DNA from: Candidatus Magasanikiibacteriota bacterium
Lineage (GTDB): Bacteria; Patescibacteriota; Patescibacteriia; Magasanikbacterales; UBA922
Length of the DNA stretch: 12,542 bases
NCBI GenBank assembly: GCA_023246565.1
Contig: JAHFIE010000033.1
Coordinates: 1 to 12,542, forward strand
Direction: 5' to 3'
Shown here: in pieces, positions 1 through 6,053 of the stretch
How positions within the stretch are numbered: position 1 is the first letter of the stretch
Layout: each line of letters begins with the position of its first letter
Program-made: the position numbers and the translations under genes
Notes under the pieces: model-generated
Seen by the model: the letters and a program-made list of their open reading frames with translations, nothing else
Told to the model about the DNA's origin: nothing
The model's database searches: none

Positions 1-565
1 TACCAATAGGATTATCATCCAAAAATAAATCTTGCGCCACAGTACTTCCCAAGACAGCAACCGTGCTGTGCGTACTGTCTTCTTCTTCAGTAAAGAATCT
101 ACCATAAGAAAGAGCAATATCTTCAACAAAAGGATATGAAGCATTAACACCCACAAAGGTAGTATCAGTTTTTGTCGTGTCATTCGTAACCGTGTCTGAT
201 CCTCGTACATAACCGGTTCCTGTAATTACATGGGGATCACCAGACGATTTGATCGCTTTGAGATCATCTTGATTGAGCGTGGTTACGACGATCCCCAGAA
301 CAGCAGCAGGAGGGCCACTGTCATCTGATTTTCCTGGCAGTATTCCAACCAAATTTGATCCCAAACTTTTTATCTGATTTACGATAAGACTCTGTGCTCC
401 AGCGCCGACTGACATTATGATGACCACAGACATTACGCCAATGATAATGCCGAGCATGGTGAGTAATGATCGAAGACGATTACGAATCATGAGATGCCAG
501 GAAGAAGGAATGTAGCTGATGATACGCATACGATAACCACGTTGTTGATCAGATAAAATGGGCAC
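1..565 (-). CDS. ABC transporter permease, MacB/FtsX type (partial, C-terminus outside window)
   Basis: Membrane subunit of a tripartite export system. About 188 residues are visible before the left edge. After a short basic N-terminus comes RSLLTMLGIIIGVMSVV (about residues 33-48), the typical first transmembrane helix of MacB-type permeases. The start of the extracytoplasmic MacB core domain follows (GAGAQSLIVNQIKSLGSN, then a Ser/Thr-rich region). The remaining helices and FtsX domain lie beyond the window. The start is uncertain: GTG at 565 sits 3 nt after the ATPase stop, while ATG at 529 begins MRIISYIPSSW; neither has a good Shine-Dalgarno. The gene is last of a three-gene operon with the ATPase and fusion protein, and is in the same reading frame as both. 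Family assignment is firm. Substrate is unknown; peptides, lipoproteins or antibiotics are all possible for this family. Confidence 0.9.
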   Translation of the reverse strand, partial: MPILSDQQRGYRMRIISYIPSSWHLMIRNRLRSLLTMLGIIIGVMSVVIIMSVGAGAQSLIVNQIKSLGSNLVGILPGKSDDSGPPAAVLGIVVTTLNQDDLKAIKSSGDPHVITGTGYVRGSDTVTNDTTKTDTTFVGVNASYPFVEDIALSYGRFFTEEEDSTHSTVAVLGSTVAQDLFLDDNPIG

Positions 566-568
566 TGG

Positions 569-1291
569 TTATTTTTTCAATTCATTTTTTTCAGAAGCAA
601 TTTGTTTATTTTTGACTGGTTCATCAGAAACAATACTACCGTCCCGGATTTGCAAAATGCGTTCTGCGTGTTCGGCTGTATGTTGTTCGTGGGTGACTAA
701 AATAATCGTATGTCCTTGTTCATTGAGTGATTGTAAAATTTTCATAACTTGATGGCCGGATTTTGAATCAAGATTACCGGTTGGTTCATCAGCAAAAATT
801 ATTTCCGGGTTATTGACGAGGGCGCGAGCAATAGCAACACGTTGACGTTCACCCCCTGATAATTGATTGGGAGTATGGTGAAGACGATGACTAAGTTCGA
901 CTGACTCGAGCATCAGACGCGCACGTTGTTCCTGCTCTATTTTTGGCATGTCACTGTAGAGGAGTGGTAGAAGTACGTTGTCCAAGGTCGTGGTACGCGC
1001 AAGTAAATTAAACGCCTGAAACACAAAACCAACTTTGCGATTACGCATGTTCGCGAGTTCATCGTCGGAGAGACGACTAACATCTTGATCTTCAAAGAAA
1101 TAAGAACCAGTCGTGAGTGTGTCGAGAAAACCTAAAATATGCATTAACGTGGATTTTCCAGAACCACTCGGACCCATGATAGAAACAAATTCACCTTTTT
1201 TTATGGAGAAATTTATTTCTTTGAGTACTGGAGTTATGACGGTATCGCTCTGATATTCTTTGGAAAGATTGTGGACTGAAATCAGTGTCAT
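569..1291 (-). CDS. ABC transporter ATP-binding protein, MacB/LolD type
   Basis: Cytoplasmic ATPase that powers the adjacent MacB-type permease. All ABC motifs are intact in 240 residues: Walker A GPSGSGKST (40-48), Q-loop FQ (91-92), signature LSGGERQRVAIARAL (144-158), Walker B IIFADE (164-169), D-loop NLD and switch His201 (VTHE). Length and the EPTGNLDS stretch are typical of the LolD/MacB/FtsE branch. It starts 3 nt after the fusion-protein stop, and 3 nt separate its stop from the possible GTG of the permease, so the genes are probably co-transcribed and translationally coupled. The C-terminal 20 residues are lysine-rich and not conserved in the family as far as I recall. In Gram-negative MacB the ATPase and permease are one chain; here they are split by a single in-frame TAA. 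Confidence 0.96.
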   Translation of the reverse strand: MTLISVHNLSKEYQSDTVITPVLKEINFSIKKGEFVSIMGPSGSGKSTLMHILGFLDTLTTGSYFFEDQDVSRLSDDELANMRNRKVGFVFQAFNLLARTTTLDNVLLPLLYSDMPKIEQEQRARLMLESVELSHRLHHTPNQLSGGERQRVAIARALVNNPEIIFADEPTGNLDSKSGHQVMKILQSLNEQGHTIILVTHEQHTAEHAERILQIRDGSIVSDEPVKNKQIASEKNELKK

Positions 1292-1294
1292 ATG

Positions 1295-3031
1295 TTAGGT
1301 CTCTTTTATCGAGACAATGACTGTTTGATTAAGACTAAGTCCATCAAGAATTTCAACTTTTCCATTGTCTCCTCTGAGCCCGAGTTTAACGGTTATTTCT
1401 TGTTCTTGATTATTATTGAGTACGCGGACAAATTTTTCACTATTATCACGTGTTCGTATAACGCGTTGAGGAACAAAGAGAACATTTTCTCGGCGATTGG
1501 TAGTAATCGTAACATTGGCAGTCATTCCTGATTGGATAGCTAAGGAAGGAGTACTTGTGGTTAGAGCAACCGTAACTTGATAATAAACAACATCTTGGAT
1601 TTCTGTGGATTTTTTATCAATAGAAGTAATCACACCAGGAAATTTTTTGTCGCTACCAAAAGCATCAAGAGTAAATACTGCGTTTCGTTCCGGGCTGTCC
1701 ACAATTTTTGCAATATCAGTTTCAGGAATATCTACATTAATTTCATAATGCGGTGAGGTCATCTGTACAACACTGTCGGCTGATGTTACTAATTCACCCC
1801 TCTTTTTATTTATTTTTGCCACAATACCATTCATGGGAGCGCGGAGGATGGCTTTGTTACGACTGGCCACAGCCTGAGCAAGGGCTGCTTGGTAAGGTGC
1901 CAAATCAACAGGACGCGTTGGAACTATTTTGGCTTCGTAATTAGCTTTTGCTTGCAAATATTGAGCCTCTTTTATTTTGCTTGTTGAGGCACCATTTGAT
2001 TGTACTTGTTCAAGATCACGTTTGGCCTTGGTATACGCAATTGAATAGGTTGTATAACTATTTTTAGCATCAGAAATATCTTGTCGTTCTCCAACTGTTG
2101 TTGAGTATTGCGCAGTGAGTGTGGTGCGTATCGTGGTAATCGCAGTTTTTTGAGCATCGATTGATGTTTGTGTTGTAACATTTGTCGCAGGGGGTATGAC
2201 ACTGAGCGCGTCATTTATTTTTGACAGCATTTGAATTGTTGTGGCAAGAGCTTTTTCAGTACTAACAAATGCTTGATCAATAAGTGAATGCTGACTTTTT
2301 GTTGTTAAGTTTGAAGTAAAGCTTCTGGCAACCAATGTTTCATCAAAAGCAACAGTATACATTGCTTGAGCCTGGGCTCGTTTGATTTGGTCATCGGTCT
2401 GTACCACCGAAAGATAATCAAGTGCTTTTTTTCCTTGTGTTAGAGCATCATCAAGTTTTGCAATGGCTACGTGCAGTGTGGTAACACCAGTTTCATATGC
2501 TGCAGTAACGATCAAACTATTATCCCCACCCTCGACAAGCTTAAGATTATTCAGTGCCGTTTTGACGGCTGTTTCCGCGATCGCTTCTTGTGTTGCTGCA
2601 TCAGTTTGTGCCTGTTTCCATCCTACTTCAGCCGCATCAAGTGCTGCTTTATAATAGTCACGATCTTGGTTTGTGGCACCAGCGATTTTTTGTTGCAAAT
2701 TAGCAGATGCCTGAGCAACTGAGGCGTTTAATTCTCCAAGACGAAGCGATGCCAGCAAGGCTCCGGCTTTAATGGTTTGTCCTTCGCGAACTGTTATGGT
2801 TTGTAATATACCTGGAATTTCAAAACGTAGAGCAACATCATCAGTTGATTCGACCTTGCCTGTTGCTTGAACCGTTTGGACCAAATTACCTTGTTCCACA
2901 GTAATTGTTTCGTAATTGGGTGGTTGGTGGGCTCTGCGATAGGAATTATATGACCATAATCCAACAATACTTACTCCAATAATGGCAGTCACATAAACTT
3001 TTTTGAGTTTTATAATTTCTTGTATATTCAT
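1295..3031 (-). CDS. Membrane-fusion (periplasmic adaptor) protein, MacA/HlyD type
   Basis: Adaptor subunit of the tripartite exporter, 578 residues, anchored by one N-terminal helix (about residues 11-28, VYVTAIIGVSIVGLWSY) and otherwise outside the membrane. Domain order fits MacA: first half of the lipoyl domain (about 42-100, with GKVESTDDVALRFEIPG), a long Ala/Gln/Lys-rich coiled-coil hairpin (about 100-395), second lipoyl half (RAPMNGIVAKINKKRGELV, from about 397), then beta-barrel and membrane-proximal domains ending at residue 578. The helical insert of nearly 300 residues is much longer than in typical MacA (total about 370 residues), which suggests a long reach outward or a second helical segment. 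It is first gene of the operon, behind a good promoter. No Shine-Dalgarno precedes the ATG; the sequence upstream is simply AT-rich. Confidence 0.93.
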   Translation of the reverse strand: MNIQEIIKLKKVYVTAIIGVSIVGLWSYNSYRRAHQPPNYETITVEQGNLVQTVQATGKVESTDDVALRFEIPGILQTITVREGQTIKAGALLASLRLGELNASVAQASANLQQKIAGATNQDRDYYKAALDAAEVGWKQAQTDAATQEAIAETAVKTALNNLKLVEGGDNSLIVTAAYETGVTTLHVAIAKLDDALTQGKKALDYLSVVQTDDQIKRAQAQAMYTVAFDETLVARSFTSNLTTKSQHSLIDQAFVSTEKALATTIQMLSKINDALSVIPPATNVTTQTSIDAQKTAITTIRTTLTAQYSTTVGERQDISDAKNSYTTYSIAYTKAKRDLEQVQSNGASTSKIKEAQYLQAKANYEAKIVPTRPVDLAPYQAALAQAVASRNKAILRAPMNGIVAKINKKRGELVTSADSVVQMTSPHYEINVDIPETDIAKIVDSPERNAVFTLDAFGSDKKFPGVITSIDKKSTEIQDVVYYQVTVALTTSTPSLAIQSGMTANVTITTNRRENVLFVPQRVIRTRDNSEKFVRVLNNNQEQEITVKLGLRGDNGKVEILDGLSLNQTVIVSIKET

Positions 3032-3057
3032 ATATTGGTGATTATTAACGAGTATCT

Positions 3058-3086
3058 ATCCTACTTAATAGACCCGCGTATGTCAA
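3058..3086 (-). promoter_or_regulatory. Sigma-70-type promoter of the exporter operon
   Basis: On the minus strand TTGACA (3086-3081) is separated by exactly 17 nt from TAGGAT (3063-3058). Transcription would start near 3051, giving a leader of about 20 nt before the fusion-protein ATG at 3031. The -35 is a perfect match; the -10 matches four of six positions. It lies immediately downstream of the tRNA-operon terminator, so the exporter seems to have its own transcription unit. Confidence 0.75.
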
Positions 3087-3090
3087 TGTA

Positions 3091-3119
3091 AACAAAAACA
3101 CCTCCGTTAGGAGGATGTT
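3091..3119 (-). terminator. Rho-independent terminator of the tRNA operon
   Basis: In the minus-strand transcript an AACA(T)CCTCC / GGAGGTGTT stem with a TAAC tetraloop and one bulged base is followed by a T-rich tract (TTTTTGTTT). Placed after the tRNA-Met and tRNA-Gly genes and directly before the promoter of the exporter operon. Confidence 0.75.
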
Positions 3120-3200
3120 CTTGTGGATACCATACAGTGCGGCTAGATAATAACCGACTGTCTAATTGAGACCTCAATAGTATAACACATTGGGGTCGTG
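3120..3200 (-). other. Structured trailer between tRNA-Gly(GCC) and terminator
   Basis: About 80 nt with no ORF. In the minus-strand RNA there are two hairpins: ATTGAG-GT-CTCAAT (3178-3165, perfect 6 bp, but a loop of only 2 nt) and ACAGT-CGG ... CCG-C-ACTGT (3161-3134, 8 bp with one bulge). These may only be trailer structure that guides 3' processing of the tRNA. I do not recognise a known RNA family. Confidence 0.4.
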
Positions 3201-3274
3201 AGCGGCAGACCGGATTCGAACCGGCGACCTTCTCCTTGGCAAGGAGACGTTCTAGCCAACTGAACTACTACCGC
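3201..3274 (-). tRNA. tRNA-Gly (anticodon GCC)
   Basis: A 74-nt cloverleaf. Acceptor GCGGTAG/CTGCCGC with a U-G pair at position 5-68 and discriminator U, the usual base for bacterial tRNA-Gly. D stem GTTC/GAAC, anticodon stem TCTCC/GGAGA enclosing TTGCCAA (U33, anticodon GCC), T arm GCCGG TTCGAAT CCGGT. CCA is not encoded (CAC follows), so the CCA-adding enzyme is required. Second gene of the tRNA operon, 35 nt downstream of initiator tRNA-Met. Confidence 0.96.
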
Positions 3275-3309
3275 GCTTGAAAAGCTACGGCGTGCGAAAC
3301 GCTTCGCTT

Positions 3310-3386
3310 TGGTTGCGGGGGAGGGATTTGAACCCCCAACCTTCGGATTATGGGCCCGACGAGCTACCAGGTTGCTCTACCCCGCT
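3310..3386 (-). tRNA. Initiator tRNA-Met (anticodon CAU) with unusual C33
   Basis: A 77-nt tRNA close to the E. coli initiator. Initiator hallmarks seen: unpaired first position (A1 opposite A72), A11-U24 in the D stem, the 17a insertion in CCTGGTAG, and consecutive G29, G30, G31 in the anticodon stem. CCA is encoded (3312-3310), unlike the two glycine tRNAs here. Two oddities: position 33, almost always U in bacterial tRNAs and the base that makes the anticodon U-turn, is C (complement of G at 3353); and the third of the conserved G-C pairs is a G31-U39 wobble. All other stems pair, so this looks like a working gene rather than a decayed one. Confidence 0.95.
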
Positions 3387-3401
3387 TTAGGTGCATTGCG
3401 G

Positions 3402-3430
3402 ATTATAGCTGAAGCACAAAAAAATCGCAA
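3402..3430 (-). promoter_or_regulatory. Promoter of the tRNA-Met/tRNA-Gly operon
   Basis: On the minus strand TTGCGA (3430-3425), 17 nt spacer, perfect TATAAT (3407-3402). The predicted start near 3395 lies about 9 nt before the mature 5' end of the tRNA at 3386. The downstream bases are GC-containing (CCGCAATGC). Confidence 0.75.
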
Positions 3431-3460
3431 GTCTAGGTAGACCCTAGTATTACTTTTTTC

Positions 3461-3493
3461 CTACCAACCTGTTTGGTAGTTACCAACCGGTTA
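3461..3493. promoter_or_regulatory. Inverted/direct repeat cluster, candidate operator
   Basis: CTACCAA-CCTGT-TTGGTAG (3461-3479) is a perfect 7-bp inverted repeat with a 5-nt spacer. A direct copy of TACCAACC starts at 3481 and runs into the palindrome AACCGGTT (3485-3492). It lies between the divergent tRNA and arsR-like genes, and no T-tract follows on either strand, so an operator is more likely than a terminator. An ArsR-family dimer would suit such a site, but the repeat is about 100 nt before the predicted arsR-like start. A weaker repeat CTAGG-TAGAC-CCTAG lies just to the left. Confidence 0.45.
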
Positions 3494-3555
3494 TGCATCC
3501 CTGTTGACTATCGGCTATATACAGACTACAGAGTAGGGTGTATACTTAATATTAT

Positions 3556-3585
3556 TAAACATCTAAACAAGTATTTAATTATAAT
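3556..3585 (+). promoter_or_regulatory. Candidate promoter of the ArsR-type gene
   Basis: TAAACA (3556-3561), 18 nt, TATAAT (3580-3585). The -10 ends 4 nt before the ATG at 3590, so transcription would begin at or near the start codon and the mRNA would be leaderless. An alternative is TATACA-17-TATACT ending at 3546, which leaves a leader of about 37 nt. AT-rich sequence makes chance matches likely. Confidence 0.45.
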
Positions 3586-3589
3586 CTAT

Positions 3590-3922
3590 ATGCTTAGTGA
3601 AAAAGAAATTCAAAAAAACCGTACAATATTCAGCGAAACAGATAAAAGTATGGCCGCCTCATTTAAGGTTCTTAGCGATGTTAATCGTTACAGAATTTTT
3701 CGCATCCTGGCCCAACAACCAAAACTCTCGGTAAGCAATATTGCCCGGATTTTAAATATTTCCTTACCGCTTACATCTCAACATCTCAAAATTTTAACGC
3801 ATGCCAATCTGTTACAGAAGGAACGAGCTGGAAAAAAAATTTTTCCCAAACTAGAGCACGGCAATCCATTCGTTCAAGCAATTGTTAAAACAATTGAATT
3901 GACGTTAAAATCAACTGATTAA
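3590..3922 (+). CDS. ArsR/SmtB-type winged-helix transcriptional regulator
   Basis: A 110-residue DNA-binding protein. FKVLSDVNRYRIFRILAQ (about 25-42) and the helix-turn-helix VSNIARILNISLPLTSQHLKIL (about 50-71), followed by the wing LLQKERAGKKIF, match the ArsR winged helix. There is no Cys-rich ELCVCDL metal site and almost no cysteine or histidine ligands, so it is probably not a classical metal sensor; the effector is unknown. I start it at ATG 3590 (MLSEKEIQ). The frame stays open upstream to a TTG at 3473, but that extension runs through repeats and promoter-like DNA and does not resemble the family. No Shine-Dalgarno is visible. It could control itself or the tiny genes downstream. 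Confidence 0.85.
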   Translation: MLSEKEIQKNRTIFSETDKSMAASFKVLSDVNRYRIFRILAQQPKLSVSNIARILNISLPLTSQHLKILTHANLLQKERAGKKIFPKLEHGNPFVQAIVKTIELTLKSTD

Positions 3923-3958
3923 AGATACGTAACATTATTTTTAAGTATTTAAAATTCT

Positions 3959-4090
3959 ATGATTAACAACAATGTCGCAGATGATAAAAAGTATACCTAT
4001 AAAGAATATTACGAAATGGGATTAAAAATAGCCAAAGGTGAAGAGATTACTGAAAATGAGACTGGCAGAGGGAATTCCAATGAAGATTAG
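3959..4090 (+). CDS. Hypothetical 43-residue protein
   Basis: Small ORF in the gap after the ArsR-type gene, beginning MINNNVADDKKYTYKEYYEM and ending in TAG. It is acidic and hydrophilic, with a central stretch (YKEYYEMGLKIAKGEEI) that could form one amphipathic helix. No Cys, no signal peptide, no membrane segment. A TAAAAT hexamer ends 3 nt before the ATG and there is no Shine-Dalgarno, like other starts here. I do not recognise a family. Its credibility rests on filling the gap between genes on the same strand and on a protein-like composition; it may be spurious. Confidence 0.4.
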   Translation: MINNNVADDKKYTYKEYYEMGLKIAKGEEITENETGRGNSNED

Positions 4091-4132
4091 CGTAATAATG
4101 CTCAGGTGAAAATAGAAAATAAGGATGTTATC

Positions 4133-4309
4133 ATGAGTTTTAATCTTAATTTTTCGCATATGTTGTGGACTATCGCTGTTATTCTCATCATTTTGTGGTT
4201 GCTTGGACTTGTTACTTCCTATACGCTTGGTGGTTTTATTCATATACTGTTGGCCATAGCTGTTATTGTCGTGCTCGTGAGAGTAATTAAAGGTGAAAAA
4301 GTCTTGTAA
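4133..4309 (+). CDS. lmo0937-type small membrane protein
   Basis: A 58-residue peptide almost entirely made of two hydrophobic helices: LWTIAVILIILWLLGLV (11-27) and FIHILLAIAVIVVLVRVI (35-52), joined by TSYTLGGF and ending in basic KGEKVL. The pattern WxIAVILIxLWLLGL...YTLGGFIHILL is the signature of the lmo0937-family proteins, widespread in bacteria with no assigned function, often linked to stress responses. Start chosen at ATG 4133 because AAGGAT lies a proper distance upstream and the family begins just before the first helix; a GTG at 4106 would add nine unrelated residues. It sits between two other tiny genes in the same direction. Confidence 0.85.
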   Translation: MSFNLNFSHMLWTIAVILIILWLLGLVTSYTLGGFIHILLAIAVIVVLVRVIKGEKVL

Positions 4310-4357
4310 ATTTAAGTGAATCAAGAAGCTCATTTAAGACATTTTAATTTTATCTAT

Positions 4358-4522
4358 ATGCAAAAATCAAACGATGAGGAAAATAAACTTTTAGAGAAAG
4401 AAAAAGAAGATATTGCAAAGAAAGTTGCAAAAAGCGTGAAGAAGGGGGTGGCTAAGGGAGAAGAGAAAGGAATGGACGAGGCTATGAAACAAGTTGGAAA
4501 AGGGGTTACTGTGCGAGAATAA
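4358..4522 (+). CDS. Hypothetical charged 54-residue protein
   Basis: Very hydrophilic and Lys/Glu-rich peptide, starting MQKSNDEENKLLEKEKEDIA, with a repeated KK(V/G)AK(S/G) theme (KKVAKSVKKGVAKGEEKG) that should form one long amphipathic helix. No membrane segment. Start chosen at ATG 4358; an upstream in-frame GTG at 4316 would add 14 residues with no Shine-Dalgarno. It follows the lmo0937-type gene and may be co-transcribed with it. I do not recognise a family. By composition a nucleic-acid- or envelope-associated stress peptide is possible, but that is a guess. Confidence 0.6.
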   Translation: MQKSNDEENKLLEKEKEDIAKKVAKSVKKGVAKGEEKGMDEAMKQVGKGVTVRE

Positions 4523-4568
4523 CTGGAATTCTTATATTTGAGCTTTTTGTCAGGAGATGTTAGAAGGA

Positions 4569-4901
4569 CTATTTGGATTGATGTCGATAGAAAAAATTAC
4601 TTTTTATCTTTTTTATTAGGTAGTAGATAAGATTCAAAATCAAAAAATAAAATAGTATATTAAAAGAAAATGATGGTAAATATAAATGATCTTCTCCAAA
4701 TGTCAGAGCATTCATTCTTGAAACTCCTTCCGCATCAAATAAATGGGGTAATGGAAAACCACCGGATAATTGACAATAATGATAAGGGCAGAGACTATCC
4801 GGTGTAGTTTTTCTTTCGTATGTTACTGAATTGGAAGTTATTGCTATTGATATTATTAATCCAATAATTACCAAGGTAGTCTTGATTAAATTTTTTTTCA
4901 T
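4569..4901 (-). CDS. Hypothetical two-helix membrane protein
   Basis: A 110-residue protein with basic N-terminus and hydrophobic helix (MKKNLIKTTLVIIGLIISIAI), a polar stretch of about 50 residues carrying CPYHYCQLSGGFPLPH, and a second aromatic-rich helix (FNILFYFLILNLIYYLI, about 80-96) followed by lysines. The topology would place the CPYHYC segment outside the membrane; its two cysteines could form a disulphide. No family recognised. The start at ATG 4901 is 36 nt after the stop of the RhuM-Fic gene in the same direction, so co-transcription is likely. Stop is TAG. Confidence 0.65.
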   Translation of the reverse strand: MKKNLIKTTLVIIGLIISIAITSNSVTYERKTTPDSLCPYHYCQLSGGFPLPHLFDAEGVSRMNALTFGEDHLYLPSFSFNILFYFLILNLIYYLIKKIKSNFFYRHQSK

Positions 4902-4937
4902 AAAAAATTTACGGTTATGTGGTGAGAGAAGACGTTT

Positions 4938-5939
4938 TTATTTTTTCCCCACTCGCAATAACTCAACTACCAACGCCACCATTTTATCTTTTTGTTTCGG
5001 GTCACTTTCGGCAATAAGAAGTGTCAAAGCTGTGAGTCCTGATGGATTAATGTTATACGCCCCCTTGACTCCAAGCTTTCGCAAAAACCAAATAAAGGCA
5101 AATGCGCCTGATCGTTTGTTACCGTCAATAAACGGATGATTTTTTACTATGAAATACAACAAATGAGCTGCCTTCTCCTCAAGAGATGGATACAATTCTT
5201 TGCCTCCAAACGACTGCATCACATTTCCAATAATTCCAATGACGACGTCGTTGGTTCTTTCTTGGGCAAAAATGTCTGTAGCCTCTTTCTTTTTTAGGAG
5301 TTCGGACTTGAATACTATAATGGAGTCCATCAATTCTTGCCCCTGGAGTTTTACTTTTTTCTTGGTAGCTCCTTCTTTTTTTAACACGTCATGGTCGTAG
5401 GCATTAAGTTTTGTCCAGGTGCTCGCATATTCTTTTACTAAATCTAAAACAGTTTTGGGATCAAGAATGATGTGGGCTGGCAAGAGAGCTTGCATGTCTG
5501 AAACGGTTTTTATAAATTGGTCGTAGTTTTTGAGGATGACTTTTTTGTTGAGGGTGTAGCCTTTGATTAAATATTCGCGCAGGGTTTTTGTGGCCCAAAT
5601 ACGAAATTGGGTAGCCTGTAATGAATTTACCCGATAACCCACTGAAATAATTGTATCGAGATTATAGTATTTAGTTTGGTATGTCTTTCCATCACTGGCA
5701 GTATGTGCAAAAAATGCACATACTGAATTTTCCTTTAGCTCGTTTGTAGCGAAGATATTTTTTATATGTTTTGTAATAACGGTTCTGTCAACCGCAAAAA
5801 CATCAGCAATCTGCGCCTGTGTCGCCCACAAAGTTTCTGTTCGAATATCACCACGTAACTCAATAGCTCCAGTTTTGGTTTGGTAAATTACCAGAGCATT
5901 AGGGTTTGGCTTTATTGTTTTTCTAGTTTTCTTTTTCAT
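4938..5939 (-). CDS. RhuM-family protein fused to a Fic/Doc domain
   Basis: A 333-residue two-domain protein. Residues about 15-130 match the RhuM family: IELRGDIRTETLWATQAQIADVF, VDRTVITKHIKNIF, then YYNLDTIISVGYRVNS and FRIWATKTLREYLIKGYTLN. Residues about 200-330 are a Fic/Doc domain with intact active site HPFIDGNKRS (268-277), the HxFxDGNxR loop whose His attacks and whose Asn/Arg bind nucleotide phosphates. Fic domains usually transfer AMP or another phosphate-containing group to a protein; the target here is unknown. No exact (S/T)xxxE(G/N) inhibitory motif is present, and no separate antitoxin gene is evident, so it is unclear how activity is held in check. The RhuM part resembles a DNA-binding region. 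It has its own promoter. Confidence 0.88.
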   Translation of the reverse strand: MKKKTRKTIKPNPNALVIYQTKTGAIELRGDIRTETLWATQAQIADVFAVDRTVITKHIKNIFATNELKENSVCAFFAHTASDGKTYQTKYYNLDTIISVGYRVNSLQATQFRIWATKTLREYLIKGYTLNKKVILKNYDQFIKTVSDMQALLPAHIILDPKTVLDLVKEYASTWTKLNAYDHDVLKKEGATKKKVKLQGQELMDSIIVFKSELLKKKEATDIFAQERTNDVVIGIIGNVMQSFGGKELYPSLEEKAAHLLYFIVKNHPFIDGNKRSGAFAFIWFLRKLGVKGAYNINPSGLTALTLLIAESDPKQKDKMVALVVELLRVGKK

Positions 5940-5947
5940 ATATGAAA

Positions 5948-5976
5948 ATTATAGGCTGCATCTAATGGTTTGTCTA
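5948..5976 (-). promoter_or_regulatory. Strong promoter of the RhuM-Fic gene, apparently leaderless
   Basis: Minus strand TAGACA (5976-5971), 17 nt, TATAAT (5953-5948): 11 of 12 consensus bases. The -10 ends 8 nt before the ATG (5939), so the predicted transcript starts about 2 nt upstream of, or at, the start codon. No Shine-Dalgarno fits in between. Confidence 0.75.
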
Positions 5977-6006
5977 GAAAGTTTTACTCACACTTGCCAG
6001 TATATA

Positions 6007-6035
6007 AAAAACCTCGCCATGTAAGCGAAGTTTTT
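6007..6035. terminator. Terminator-like hairpin in a divergent intergenic region
   Basis: AAAAACCTCGC (6007-6017), 7-nt loop, GCGAAGTTTTT (6025-6035): 11-bp stem with one mismatch and A/T tracts on both sides, so it could stop transcription in either direction. It is odd because both flanking genes are transcribed away from it. It may insulate the two promoters or be left over from a lost gene. Confidence 0.55.
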
Positions 6036-6053
6036 ATCTGAGTTCATTGGTAC

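Noticed and set aside
3473..3589. N-terminal extension of the ArsR-type protein from TTG 3473
   Set aside because: The added 39 residues overlap the repeat cluster and promoter-like DNA and do not resemble the family; the ATG at 3590 gives the usual length.
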